Below are positions 22,942 through 33,653 of a stretch of DNA of 64,000 nt, piece after piece. The stretch lies in contig JADDTR010000013.1 in the NCBI GenBank assembly GCA_015345905.1, positions 625,411 through 689,410 of the forward strand, given 5' to 3'. Origin of the DNA: Aotearoamyces nothofagi (lineage: Eukaryota > Ascomycota > Leotiomycetes > Leotiales > Tympanidaceae). Both the position numbers and the translations under genes were made by a program. A model generated the notes under the pieces. The model saw only the letters and a program-made list of their open reading frames with translations, was not told the DNA's origin and searched no databases. How positions within the stretch are numbered: the first letter of the stretch is position 1; each line of letters opens with the position of its first letter.

Positions 22942-24357
22942 CTTGGAGGCTAACCTGCCTTATTGATGATGTAAAAAATAGTCAGCCACTGCTGACATTT
23001 AGAGGAAACAATATTACAATAGTGGCATGTCGTAAATAATTAGGAAATTGCTTTGTTCTTATACACAGAACTTAGAATTAGTAACAACATTGTCTCCCGC
23101 ACCAAAAAAAGGTTATCTGCCTTGTCTCCGTCGGCGATCTTAGTCTTATTTGTCCTGTTCCAGATGCAAAGGCCGAGGGAAAAGCAAAACTGGGGAGCAT
23201 TGTCCTTGGCAGGACCATGAGGACCGATCATTAGAGTACGGCTGATCACTTATGCCTCTCATTGGAGAACGTCTAGCAACGCCGCACATAGAATTCTCAG
23301 AATAATTCCATATGCATAGAAGTCTGCTGCGAAACAGTCGGACCGATTCTCACTCTCGATTCCGAGATCATTTGATGGCTTCCCGCCATTTTAGATCATG
23401 GAGTCTTGGTCTGATCTATGCTGCTGTGCGACCCTGAATCGCCCTTGCAGGAAGTGCATGCACGGTGCAAACACAACAGCGGAGAAGGGAGGGTAGAGAA
23501 AGAGTATGGAGGTTGCATCCCTGATGTGATGACATCCGCGGCCTCCCCGCACCTAGCCTCCATCTTTGCTGGCAAGTATGGGGTACGGGGTACGAGGCAT
23601 GAGGCATGAGGCAGGAAGCATGAAGCAGGAAGCAGAAAGCACCTCACCATCTGATGTTGCTTGCGGGGTAAACAGCGTTCATGGATGCCAAGTGTCGGGG
23701 AGCGAGGGCCATTCCCAGCCTCGAGACGAATTCCGCCGGCATTCGATTCTCTATTGGCGGCCAGAGAAGACACCCTTCAATCTTCGGCACAGCTCCGGAG
23801 GAACATCCATGACTTATCAGATTGAGAACATCACTTGCAGCTTCGAGGCTTGAGACCTCGAGGCTTCTTGCCTTTTGCGATCACGAGCATCTGCACGGTT
23901 ATGCTCACTGCTCAAAGCCCACAGACGCATATCCGCATATCCGCATGGCTTCGAGTGCAAACCGGATCCCGAGTGCTGGCATTGACTGAGCATCCGGCAG
24001 CACCAGCGATAGCTGTGAGATCCAAAGGCGACATAGAGTTGCTCATCATATATGATCGGTCAGATCGAGCTCTCCAGTAGCGATTGCAAACCAAAGCTCC
24101 TTGAAGCATCTTGGGGATGCGAGGTTAATGTCAGAATCAGGCGGAGGGGAGCAGTGGGGAGGGGAGTGCTGGGCTGCAAGCGAGAGCAGGGAGCCGAGGT
24201 TGCTGATGCCAGAGACCCGAACGTCGTTCCATCACGCCTATCCCTACGGATACGAGCCCACTGAATCCGCAGTCCAGTGTTCGTATGGTTCAAAATTAAT
24301 AGTGAGTAGAAGAGGATTTACGCGCCTTCAGGATCGCTGAATACCGTCTGATCCGCC
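22942..24357. other. Intergenic region between divergent genes, no gene seen
   Basis: This 1.4 kb region separates the GH3 gene from the dioxygenase gene. It contains a purine-rich repeat at 23582-23640 built from GAGGCATGAG and GAAGCAGGAAGCAG units. No frame shows a domain. Confidence 0.55.
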
Positions 24358-26236
24358 ATGTTCGCTTTCTCGCGGACGCTCTCACGATGTCTTGGTGGTG
24401 TTAGTAGGTCGACGCCTTGTGCCATCTCGGCGGCACACTTACGCAGGTAGGATGCATAGAATCCCCGACTGCAATATGCATGGCTGACCTCTGACCCCTC
24501 GCCCCAGAAGCTTCACGACTGGCCATAAGCTTATGGAAGAAATTCCAAGTCAGGCGCCCTCCGCCACAGTACATGACAGGGCTGTCACTATTAAATGGCC
24601 GAAGGGAAACGAGACGGATCTGTGAGCTGAAACCAACCCCTCTTGGTACATGCATACAGACTTCATCTAATAGAGTGCTTTAGATCATCTATCTGGCTCA
24701 GGTGAGGGTATTCTATATCATCACGTGACATATTTACTGATGCTCTCATAGGGACCATTGCCATTGCACAGAATGTGTCAACCAAGATACAATGCAACGG
24801 TCATTTGATACGTTCTCGGTCAGTTATTGCAATCGAACCAACTTCAGTCGGCTTATCTGTATGCATTTACTAGGAGTGTGAAAGTCGTCCCCAAAACGTG
24901 ATACTCAACGAAGAGGGACTAGAGGTAACATGTAAGTTCTATTCTAGAGCTTGAAAACTCACCGGTATTTACAAAAAAAATAGGGGATGAGAGTGGACAT
25001 AAAAGCTCATATTCATGGCCATGGCTGTTAACCCACGTGAAAGAGAAGCCTGTAACTATTAAGTAGGTTTGCAAATCCTTCTGGTGAAGTTTACGCATGC
25101 TAAATGGATAAGACGAAAATTTTGGGGCTCTGAGATCAAAGCATGCCCACCAACAATTCATTATGACGAGATCATGGCCAATGACCAAGGTGTTGGGAAG
25201 TGGACTTCCAAGATTGTAAGGCCTCAATTTGAAATAATGCTTCGTTTACTAAACATGGAACCAGCTCGAGTATGGATTCTGTTTCGTAGATGGCACCCCG
25301 GTGTCTCCTAAAAAGACAGAGGAACTGCTTGAACGTATTGCTTTTATACGGACTACTCATTATGGTAAGTTGTGATCTCCATTTTAGATAACCTTCACAT
25401 TATAGAACGATCAACTAATAGTCAATAGGTGGTTTCTATGACTTCACGTCGGATCTTAATATGAGAGATACTGCATACACAACTCTAGCCCTGCCAGCCC
25501 ATACCGATACAACATACTTCACGGATCCTGCAGGCCTGCAGATGTTTCACCTTCTCTCACATACAGACGGATCTGGCGGAGCCTCACTGCTCGTTGATGG
25601 ATTCTTCTGCGCTAGTCAGTTAAGGAAAATCGATCCAGCAGCGTATGAAATTCTCTGCAAGGTACCAGTCCAATGGCACGCAAGTGGCAATGATGGGATT
25701 GTGATAACTCCAGCACGAAAATTCCCCGTATTCAATATCGACCTTGAAAAGCAACAATGGCTTTCCGAGAAGGACGATGACTATTTGACACCGATGCAGA
25801 TTCGCTGGAATAATGACGACCGTGCCTCCATGCCCTTGATACTCGAATATGGCGTCAGTTACGATGAATGGTACGAGGCAGCAAAATTGTGGAATTCGAT
25901 AATAAAGGACGAGAAGAATGAGTACTGGGAACAGCTGACTCCCGGGAAGCCCTTGAGTATGTTTCAATCTCTGCCGTGACGCAGCTCAGCATGAAATACG
26001 GAACAGCAATACTAATAACTTCGAACCGTCTAGTCTTTGATAATTGGAGAGTCATGCATGGAAGATCAGTATTTACAGGAAAGAGGAGGATTTCTGGTGC
26101 CTATAGTAAGTCTCTATAAAGCCCAAAGTTGCCGCGCATATTTAAGCTGACATCAAGAGTCAACCGCGACGATTTCATGTCCAGATATTGGAATACAAAC
26201 TTCTCAAGAGAGGAAGTGTTGAGTAGAATTATTTAG
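24358..26236 (+). CDS. Trimethyllysine dioxygenase, first enzyme of carnitine synthesis
   Basis: This Fe(II)/2-oxoglutarate oxygenase hydroxylates N6-trimethyllysine in mitochondria. I read eleven exons: 24358-24446, 24508-24621, 24684-24701 (18 bases), 24752-24818, 24874-24931, from 24984, a seventh ending 25215, 25271-25364, 25429-25956, 26034-26105 and 26160-26236. The start MFAFSRTLSRCLGGVSRS is an Arg-rich mitochondrial presequence. Next come SSIWLRDHCHCTECVNQDT with its zinc-type Cys/His set, EVTWDESGHKSSYSWPW, FWGSEI, YGFCFVDGTPVSP, then AHTDTTYF with the iron-binding His-x-Asp and FDNWRVMHGRS with the distal His. It ends INRDDFMSRYWNT. The joint between exons 6 and 7 (about 25022-25100) is uncertain: at least two donor/acceptor pairs keep the frame. 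The related gamma-butyrobetaine dioxygenase is less likely because the match to fungal trimethyllysine enzymes is close along the whole length. Confidence 0.93.
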
Positions 26237-26745
26237 GAAATTGAAACATTCTTGTCACCTGAAAGCAAAGCCCTTCAATTGCATCTATAGGATGCTTCCA
26301 TATGTGATGTATCTAGTAACGTAATTAGTTTAACCTTTCCTCTCGGGCCACAACTTATCTCGACTTCTCCTACGAAGATGCCGACAATGTCGGGATTTCC
26401 CCTTTCGGCACGCTGGATATCACAATCGGCCCGCTATAGCACGAAACTAGACTGACAGCAGATAACGGCGCTCGCTGGATGGCTTCAGCAAGCGAAGATT
26501 GTATGCTTCACCCCGCCATCGATGCTATCCATCACGTGTTGCCGCAGTCCCATATCCACCCGTAGCGTCACCGCACGTTAGCATCGGCTTCTTCTTCGAG
26601 GGTCTCGAGATTATAAATTCTTACTGTCGTGATACTCCCTCCTGTCTGTTTTATCGCATCTTGAATATATATCAGAAGAGCGCGCTGCTGGACAGATCAT
26701 CACATATCAACACATCTACCATCCACACTTTAAAAACTGTGTAGC
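26237..26745. other. Intergenic region / promoter of the oxidoreductase gene
   Basis: Five hundred bases between two genes on the plus strand. A CACGTG lies at about 26535. No gene is seen. Confidence 0.5.
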
Positions 26746-27892
26746 ATGGCAAGCACCAAAACATACAATGTCGGCGTCATAGGTTATGGGTATGCCTCTC
26801 CCCTCCTGGATCATGTCCAATAAGCAATACCTGACACTGATCCTCTTTAGCATGTCTGCCAAGGTCTTCCACATCCCTCTCATCCTCGTAACACCTAGCT
26901 TCAAGCTCCATTCCATCGTACAGCGCCACCCGATCCCCTCGAACTCAGCTGCAGCCGATCACCCGTCCGCCAAAATCTTCCCCTCAGCCGACGCCCTCTT
27001 CGCCGACCCCGCCGTCGACGTCGTCGCCATCACAACGACGCCCGACTCGCATTTCCTCTTCGCCAAAACCGCCCTCGAAGCCGGCAAGCACGTCATCGTC
27101 GAGAAGCCCTTCGTGCCCACCGCCGCCGAGGCGCAGCAACTAATCGACATCGCCCAGAAGGCCGGCAAGCTGATCTGCGTCTACCAGAACCGCCGATGGG
27201 ATAGCGACTTCCTGACGTTCCGGAAGCTGCAGAGGGAGGGCAAGCTGGGCCGCATTGTCGAGTTCGAGAGCCATTTCGACAGGTGGAAGCCCGTGAAGCC
27301 CGAGACGTGGAAGGGCACGCTCAAGATGTCGCAGGCGGGCGGCGTCATCTACGACCTCGGCACCCATCTGCTCGACCAGATCGTCGTGGCATTCGGTCTC
27401 CCGAGCAAAGTCACCGGCATCTTCGCGAACCAGCGCGGCGAAGGCGAGGCCGCGGAGCCCGACGCCATCACGGTGCTGCTGCAGTACAAGGACGGGCTGC
27501 TGGCGACTGCAAAGGCGAGCATCATAAGCGCCGACACGGAGCAGCTGCGCTACTGGGTGCGCGGCACCAAGGGCACGTACAAGAAGTACCATCTCGATTG
27601 CCAGGAGGACCAGCTCAAGGCCGGCTTGAAACCGGGCGACAAGGGCTTTGGGATCGAGGATGACGCGAAGGCTGGTACGTTCACCACCATTGAGGGGGAC
27701 AAGCCGAAGAAGGTCACTCTGAAGAATGTTGAGCCGGAAACGTACGCCGCGCTGTACTCGGGCTTCGCGAAGGCTATTGAGAAGGGCGATGCCGCGGCTG
27801 TGCCTGTGAAGGCGAGCGAGGCCCGTGACGTATTGAGGGTCATTGAGGCTGCAAGAGAGAGTGCGAAGACTGGAAGGACGATTGCACTGTAG
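26746..27892 (+). CDS. Gfo/Idh/MocA-family NAD(P)-dependent oxidoreductase
   Basis: Two exons, 26746-26789 and 26851-27892, give 361 residues. The intron splits the Rossmann glycine motif, VGVIGYG|MSAKVFHIP. The family signature EKPFVPTAAEAQQLI follows, with the catalytic-type Lys, then QNRRWDSDFLTF and the second-domain GGVIYDLGTHLLDQ with the conserved Asp and His. It most resembles the scyllo-inositol dehydrogenase/GFO group acting on sugars or polyols, but the substrate cannot be read from sequence. The second exon is notably richer in GC (third codon positions nearly all G or C up to about 27700) than flanking genes. No targeting signal is seen. Confidence 0.9.
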
Positions 27893-28236
27893 ATATTAGT
27901 AGACTAGGATATTATAAGTAATTGACAAAAGTCATATTGTTGGCGTTTCAACGGAGCGGTTCGCCTTGTTCTATAGCATGTTGCTGAAAGAAACAGTAGT
28001 GAAATGCATCCCATTCAAGATAAGCAGCATCCTTTCCTTATATTTCAGAAATGGTAGGCCGGATATATATACTGGAATCACGCGAACAACTTTGACATCA
28101 AATTAAAGAATAATGAGCTATTCGTGCTTGCAATGTCCTCTTGTAAACTATCTAGGAGTGCAAGTTCTAAAATACAAAGCCAATGAGCAAGCAAGCGTTA
28201 ATTAACTTGCCTCTTATTGGACCGCTGAGAACCCTC
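27893..28236. other. Intergenic region between convergent genes
   Basis: This AT-rich spacer holds the two 3' ends. No gene is seen. Confidence 0.5.
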
Positions 28237-29803
28237 TTACAAGTATAAACCTTCTGGCTCACCCTCGGTCTTGGTCTTTAGTACACGCTCTCTCGCTGCT
28301 CTGAAATCGGCCATTTGCACTCTCATTCTGCGTTCTCGTAACGCCATCAAGCCTGCTTCAGAACAAATAGCCTTGATATCAGCACCAGACAAGTCATCCT
28401 TCTGGTTGATAAACTCCTCAAGATCAACATCCTCATTCAGTGACATCTTTGATGTATGTAACGTGAAGATCTTGCGCTTTGTGTGTTGATCAGGATTTTC
28501 GAAGAGAATCTTTCGATCGATACGACCTGGTCGAATAAGAGCAGGATCGAGAGTATCGATTTTGTTCGTAGCCATAATAACCTTCACGTCTCCGCGATCG
28601 TCGAAACCGTCCAGTTGATTCAAAAGCTCCAACATCGTTCGCTGTACCTCACGCTCACCACCAGATGTAGATTCGTATCTCTTTGTACCAATGGCGTCAA
28701 TCTCATCAATGAATACAATCGATGGTGCGTTTTCGGCAGCAACCTGCTACTTGTTAGGATTATGAAGAGGAATTTTTTTTACAAAAACTGGCATACCTGG
28801 AAGAGTTGTCTGACTAGTCGTGGCCCATCACCCAAATACTTCTGAATCAACTCACTGCCCACGATACGCAGGAATGTGGCGCTGGTCTGGTTGGCAACCG
28901 CCTTCGCAAGTAGTGTTTTTCCAGTACCTGGTGCTCCGTAAAGAATTACACCCTTCGGTGGCTTAATACCCATTTCCTCATAAAGCTCAGGATGTAACAA
29001 CGGAAGCTCGACAGACTCTCTAACTTCTTGTATCTGACTTTCTAGACCACCAATATCTGCGTATGACTCCGTTGGTGCCTTATCAAGCTTCATGACCGTC
29101 ACGAGAGGATCTGCATCGTCGGTAAGGACTCCGACAATAGAGACTGACTTGTGATGTAAGAGCACACTGGCACCGGGTTCAAGCAAGTCCTTGTCGACGA
29201 ATGACATGATTGAAACGTAGTACTCTGGTCCAGTTGTGCTTGAGACGATTGCGTGGTCATCATCAATCATCTCCTCCAAAGTTCCAACTCCCATGGGACT
29301 GCCTCTCATGTCATCCACACGACCGCGCTCATCAGCATTCCGGTCAAGTGCATCAGGATCACTGGCATTTGCAACCGGTGCGCCACCTTCTTTTGCAACC
29401 TTTGCCTTTCGTAAACGCTCTTGGTTTTCGACGTATTCTTCTTCAAGCAATAGATGATCGTGGATTCGCTGCATTCGGAGATATCTTAACTTGCATCGTG
29501 ATGTTGGATAGACCTGGGGAAGCTTCGCTGAGGCATTTGGGCCAGCAGCCTTACGCTTCTTGCGACCTATTCTGGTTGTTGGCCGTGGTGGTGGCTCGTA
29601 CTTCGGCTTATCCTTCTACTGAAGATTAGCACCTCCAGGACCTCGATATGCTTGCATCGGCAACGGACCTTCTTATCCTTCTCGTCCCTGTTATCACCTC
29701 CCTGGCCATTACCTCCAAGACCAGACGGCGTGTTACCCTATCACAATTATTAGTTGGCTGATCGATAAACAATCTTGCCTCCTTGGGTTATGCTACTGAC
29801 CAT
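28237..29803 (-). CDS. RPT2: 26S proteasome regulatory ATPase Rpt2
   Basis: The AAA ATPase subunit sits in the base of the 26S proteasome and opens the 20S gate. Exons are 29803-29801 (the ATG alone), 29737-29669, 29615-28797 and 28743-28237, giving 465 residues. It starts [10 protein letters not shown], where Gly2 would be the N-myristoylation site known for Rpt2. A KKRKAAGP stretch, a coiled coil ([14 protein letters not shown]) and the OB domain follow. The ATPase has Walker A GAPGTGKT, Walker [10 protein letters not shown] and the Arg-finger region [11 protein letters not shown]. The end EGLYL is the HbYX-type tail that docks into the 20S ring. The linker of about 25 residues before the OB domain ([15 protein letters not shown]...) makes the protein a little longer than yeast and human Rpt2. 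Confidence 0.97.
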
Positions 29804-30489
29804 CTTGTTCACTGTATCTCAGGATTATCTAAGAAAAGATGTGATCCGTGGATAAATGACAACAATACAGCGGCTCAGACAGCCTTGTTGATGGTATCGC
29901 CGATGTTGATGAAATGGAGTGAGTTGTGTTTGTAATGTGATGACGGGTTCCAGCTTCCAGAGCTACGAACTACATATGGTAGCCTGAAAGCACGGACCAG
30001 AGCTGTACTCGATGCCTTAAACGAAAGGCTCAAAATAGAACTCGACGAGGCACGAGGAACACCTTGGTGATTCAACATATGTTCACTACCACCGGACACA
30101 CAAATACAGCTGCTCTTCGTCCAGGGGCAGCCAAGTCACCGTCTACTCTCCTTATCAGTACTTGTGAGTAGACTCATTCTCGTGGCCTCTTCCCATTCAA
30201 TGAAGCGGAGTGGGGCTGGCAGGCAAGGACCCCGCCAGCACAGCCAAGGCGTGCATCCTTCTTCCGGCAAGGCTTTCTCTGCCTGCCTTGGCTATACTGG
30301 AGTTTAGTTAACACCCCATATAATACACCTGTTGACTGACTGGGACGACCCCACTGACTCTTTCCATATTGCTAGTAACGACATAGCCGTGATACCTGTA
30401 TCGAAACAACCATCGTCCACTCCTCAGCGTCCCCCTCTTTGAATCTTCGACGAATTTTACTTAAAAGTGATATATCTACCTGCTATACT
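29804..30489. promoter_or_regulatory. Shared upstream region of RPT2 and UBC1 genes
   Basis: The divergent proteasome ATPase and ubiquitin-conjugating enzyme genes share about 690 bases. I looked for the proteasome control element GGTGGCAAA on either strand and did not find it. An inverted pair of GCCAAGGC/TGCCTTGGC lies at about 30243 and 30282. Confidence 0.5.
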
Positions 30490-31343
30490 ATGGCTTCCAA
30501 TAGGATGCGCAGGATTGCCAAAGAACTGGGGGATATCCAGAGTGATACCACTTCGGCCATCCATGCACAACCCACGGGCAACGGCGATGATCTCACACAT
30601 CTGAAGGCACAGTTTCAAGGCCCCCCAGAAACACCATACGCAGGTGGTACCTTTATCGTTGATATTAAGATACCCAATGAGTACCCTTTCCGACCACCCG
30701 TGATGAAATTTGAGACCAGACTCTGGCACCCAAATGTCAGCAGTCAGACAGTAAGTTTACTCGTCATGTTAACTTCTTTCGATGACATTTGCTGACCTAT
30801 ACTGTGTCGCAGGGAGCCATTTGCCTTGATACACTGGGTTCAGCCTGGTCTCCGGTCCTCACTATCAAATCTGCACTACTTTCCCTGCAATCTCTCTTAA
30901 GCACGCCTGAACCAAAAGATCCACAAGATGCAGAGGTAGCCAGCATGTTGATGAACCACCCCGAACAGTTCAACAAAGTTGCTCGAGAATGGGCCGTCAA
31001 ATATGCTGGGGCTCCTAAGACCAACCTTATGGCTTTAAGCGGCCCGAGCTACACACAAAGTTCGTCTCAGCCAAAGATCCAGAAATCGAAGGAGCAGCTG
31101 CTAAGGGAAGAAATGGCACGGTAAGATCATCCTGAATATTGTTATAACTAATGCTAATAAACGGACAGATATCAAGGTTACAACAAAGATCTCATCAACC
31201 GTTTTGTGAGTATGGGGTTTGATATCGACCGAGTCGTTGATGCTTTCAACTATGTGGGTATCGACCGTAATGATGGCGAGGACTACGAGCTCGAAGAAGC
31301 ATATATGGGAGACATCACAGCTCGATTGCTAGGAGAGCCGTGA
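30490..31343 (+). CDS. UBC1: Ubiquitin-conjugating enzyme E2 with C-terminal UBA domain (Ubc1/E2-25K type)
   Basis: Three exons, 30490-30750, 30813-31120 and 31169-31343, encode 247 residues. The UBC fold is plain: [40 protein letters not shown] with the HPN motif, and [15 protein letters not shown] with the catalytic Cys. The E2 core ends near residue 160. A Ser/Gln linker leads to a UBA domain ([23 protein letters not shown]) at the C-terminus. This arrangement is that of yeast Ubc1 and human UBE2K, which extend Lys48 chains on proteasome substrates. It lies back to back with the gene for proteasome ATPase Rpt2. Confidence 0.96.
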
Positions 31344-32344
31344 TTGATTGGGATTCGAGACGCAGAGTAAGATGGAAGCATGAGCTTTGGCGTAGAGGAT
31401 CGGGATTTGCTTTGTAGCTTGGTATGGCATGGGCACGGCGTAATTACGTTCATATAGCGGCAGAATTATGCTCTAGATAGCTATAGCGAAATCGAAGAAC
31501 TCCAATAGCCTAGTGTCTGAAAACATAATTAACGCACAGAAAAAGGTATAGAGTGTTCTCCGTTGAAATTTCAGCCGCAAAACCTAGTCTTCGAAATGTC
31601 CTTCCAGCTGTAGAATCCTTTTATTCAGTAGCTTATAAAAGACGCCTGCCAATCGTCGTCATTATATTACAAGCTTTTTGGCTGTATATAATATAAAGTA
31701 ATATATTATTCTAACAATTAAATAATAACTTAGTAAGTAGCAAACTATTAAGAGGCATGAAAGCTTATTATTAGACTTAGGTATGGGTAAGATATCTCCG
31801 CATAATATCTTACCTTTGTCTATCTTCTTCTACAGTTATTTTAATTGCCTGTAATAGGCTTGTTACTGCGAGAATATTGGAAATGGATTTTCTCATTATG
31901 GTAGAGGCACTTAAATGCTACAAGCCAAGAAAGAAATAGTTATCTCTGTCATCGGCCATTCGATAGAGGCTTGACAAAAAGGGTATGCATCTTGTATAGT
32001 GTGTAGTAATTATAGCGAGGACGCGCCCATCGCATACTCACTAGCGATATCCTTTATTCTATGCGCTTCTATTGTTCACCCAGCCGTTCCAGATATGCCT
32101 CTGATAGAGCAAAGCTGTTGACTAGAAACTTCTGATCTCTCGTTCTGAGAAACTCATCGTCCTGTATACTTAGACCATGAGTTCCTAGGTGGGTAGCCAA
32201 TTCCACCTTAACATAGCTTCCCAATCAGATAGCACGGGAACTGAGTTGGTCTCGGTGAGAAAAAGGTTCGGCTGCCTAGATGAATTGTTGTCCTGCTGTC
32301 CATTTGCTTCGTAGCTGATGGACAGTCCAATATATTCAAACTTC
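31344..32344. other. AT-rich intergenic region between convergent genes
   Basis: One kilobase holds the 3' ends of UBC1 and DCP1. The stretch 31640-31960 is very AT-rich and without open frames. Confidence 0.5.
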
Positions 32345-33028
32345 TCATTGAGCACTCTGTTGCCGAAACAGATCACTCAAGCTTATCCTCTGCCCTACTC
32401 CCACAGGATCTGGACTGCTTGGACTTCCTTCAACTTCAAAATTCCCTGCTAACGCGGCTCGTTCTGCACCTTGCAGTCGTGAAGCTCTTGCTTTCTCCCA
32501 ACACTGTTGTATGAGACCCGCATTGACCTCTCTTGTATCGTCTTTATCCTTGTGAATCCAGAGTCCCATAACCTTCTGCGTATCATCGGCCCCGACAAGT
32601 TCCTGAAACCGCATGATGAGCAGATCGTTCGCAATTTCCACATCCTGCGTTTGCCCTAGATCAAGAATGACGTTGTCAAGACCATGGCGATTGAGCACCA
32701 CGATGCAGTAGCTGTCATCACCGCTTGTGGCACTGGGCTCTTGATCACAGACGAAGAGTGTACCTTCGACGCCGGACTTCTCCCACTGCTGTGTTGAAGG
32801 GGTAAAGAGGTAGACAACTGCGTTGGCCGCAATCGATAATATGGACCTAATAGTGGGGTTGTAACGGCGGAGGACAGAAATGTTTAATTCAGTGTTTGTA
32901 CGCGTCGCTGGAGGCACGTGTGTGTCATTGAAGTTATGTACATCGGATTCGTAGTCGGAAACTTGGACGAGTGGAGTAGGATGGTGATGCTGCTGGCGCT
33001 GCTTGGGTTTTCGAGGGGTAGGAGCCAT
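32345..33028 (-). CDS. DCP1: mRNA decapping complex subunit Dcp1
   Basis: A 227-residue single-exon protein with an EVH1 fold that activates the decapping enzyme Dcp2 in P-bodies. The Dcp1 signature begins at about residue 50 with LNISVLRRYNPTIRSILSIAANAVVYLF, then WEKSGVEGTLFVCDQEP, YCIVVLNRHGLDNVILDL and the closing GLWIHKDKDD helix region. The start MAPTPRKPKQRQQHHHP is low complexity, as in other fungal copies. It lies back to back with the inositol phosphatase gene, 625 bases apart. Confidence 0.92.
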   Translation of the reverse strand: MAPTPRKPKQRQQHHHPTPLVQVSDYESDVHNFNDTHVPPATRTNTELNISVLRRYNPTIRSILSIAANAVVYLFTPSTQQWEKSGVEGTLFVCDQEPSATSGDDSYCIVVLNRHGLDNVILDLGQTQDVEIANDLLIMRFQELVGADDTQKVMGLWIHKDKDDTREVNAGLIQQCWEKARASRLQGAERAALAGNFEVEGSPSSPDPVGVGQRISLSDLFRQQSAQ

Positions 33029-33653
33029 ATTTATGAGCTGAAAGCGTCGAAAGCGTCTCGAAGCTTAACCTGTTTGCTAACCTGTGGTGAATTGGAGATT
33101 CGACCTGTGTGGCTCGACAAGCTCTTTTGACCAGTCGCAGAATCGAAAGATAAGGTAGAGACGGGCAACACCTAAAAAGAAAAGTTGTTTTACTGTAGAC
33201 GAGGGTTGTTAGAGTGGCCAAGAGTGGAGGGGAATCAATGTGGAGTTTCAGCCTTGCGGAGGTTAAATGCCGTAAGATCTCAAGCGAGGCTCAAGAAGGG
33301 AAGGATCACACATGCCAATTGTTGCTGGATGCAACCTTGCACTCGGTACACAGCCATCATCACGACCCTTTATACCCATCACTCCAGCTCAAAACTCCCG
33401 GTAGTTGTCTTTGTACGAATATGCTCTTCTTTACCTTTATAGCGCCGCGGATGCCCTTCACAATTACCATTAAGCCTCTTCGTATATCTTCGGTCCTGGT
33501 AAGCACTACGTCATCACCGCCGTGCGACCAATTTTTGATACTGTGATATCGATTGGGATGTAGGCGGGAGCTGTTGGAACAAAGTAGACAATTGATCTAT
33601 GACTGCGATATCGATACTTCTTCTTCTTGCGATTATCCACTGCTGCTTCGAAG
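33029..33653. promoter_or_regulatory. Shared upstream region of DCP1 and the inositol 5-phosphatase gene
   Basis: Six hundred bases between divergent starts. No additional gene is seen; an open frame at 33185-33546 on the plus strand has no domain. Confidence 0.45.

Noticed and set aside
27140-27592. Minus-strand frame of 150 codons
   Set aside because: It is a shadow of the GC-rich part of the Gfo/Idh/MocA gene.
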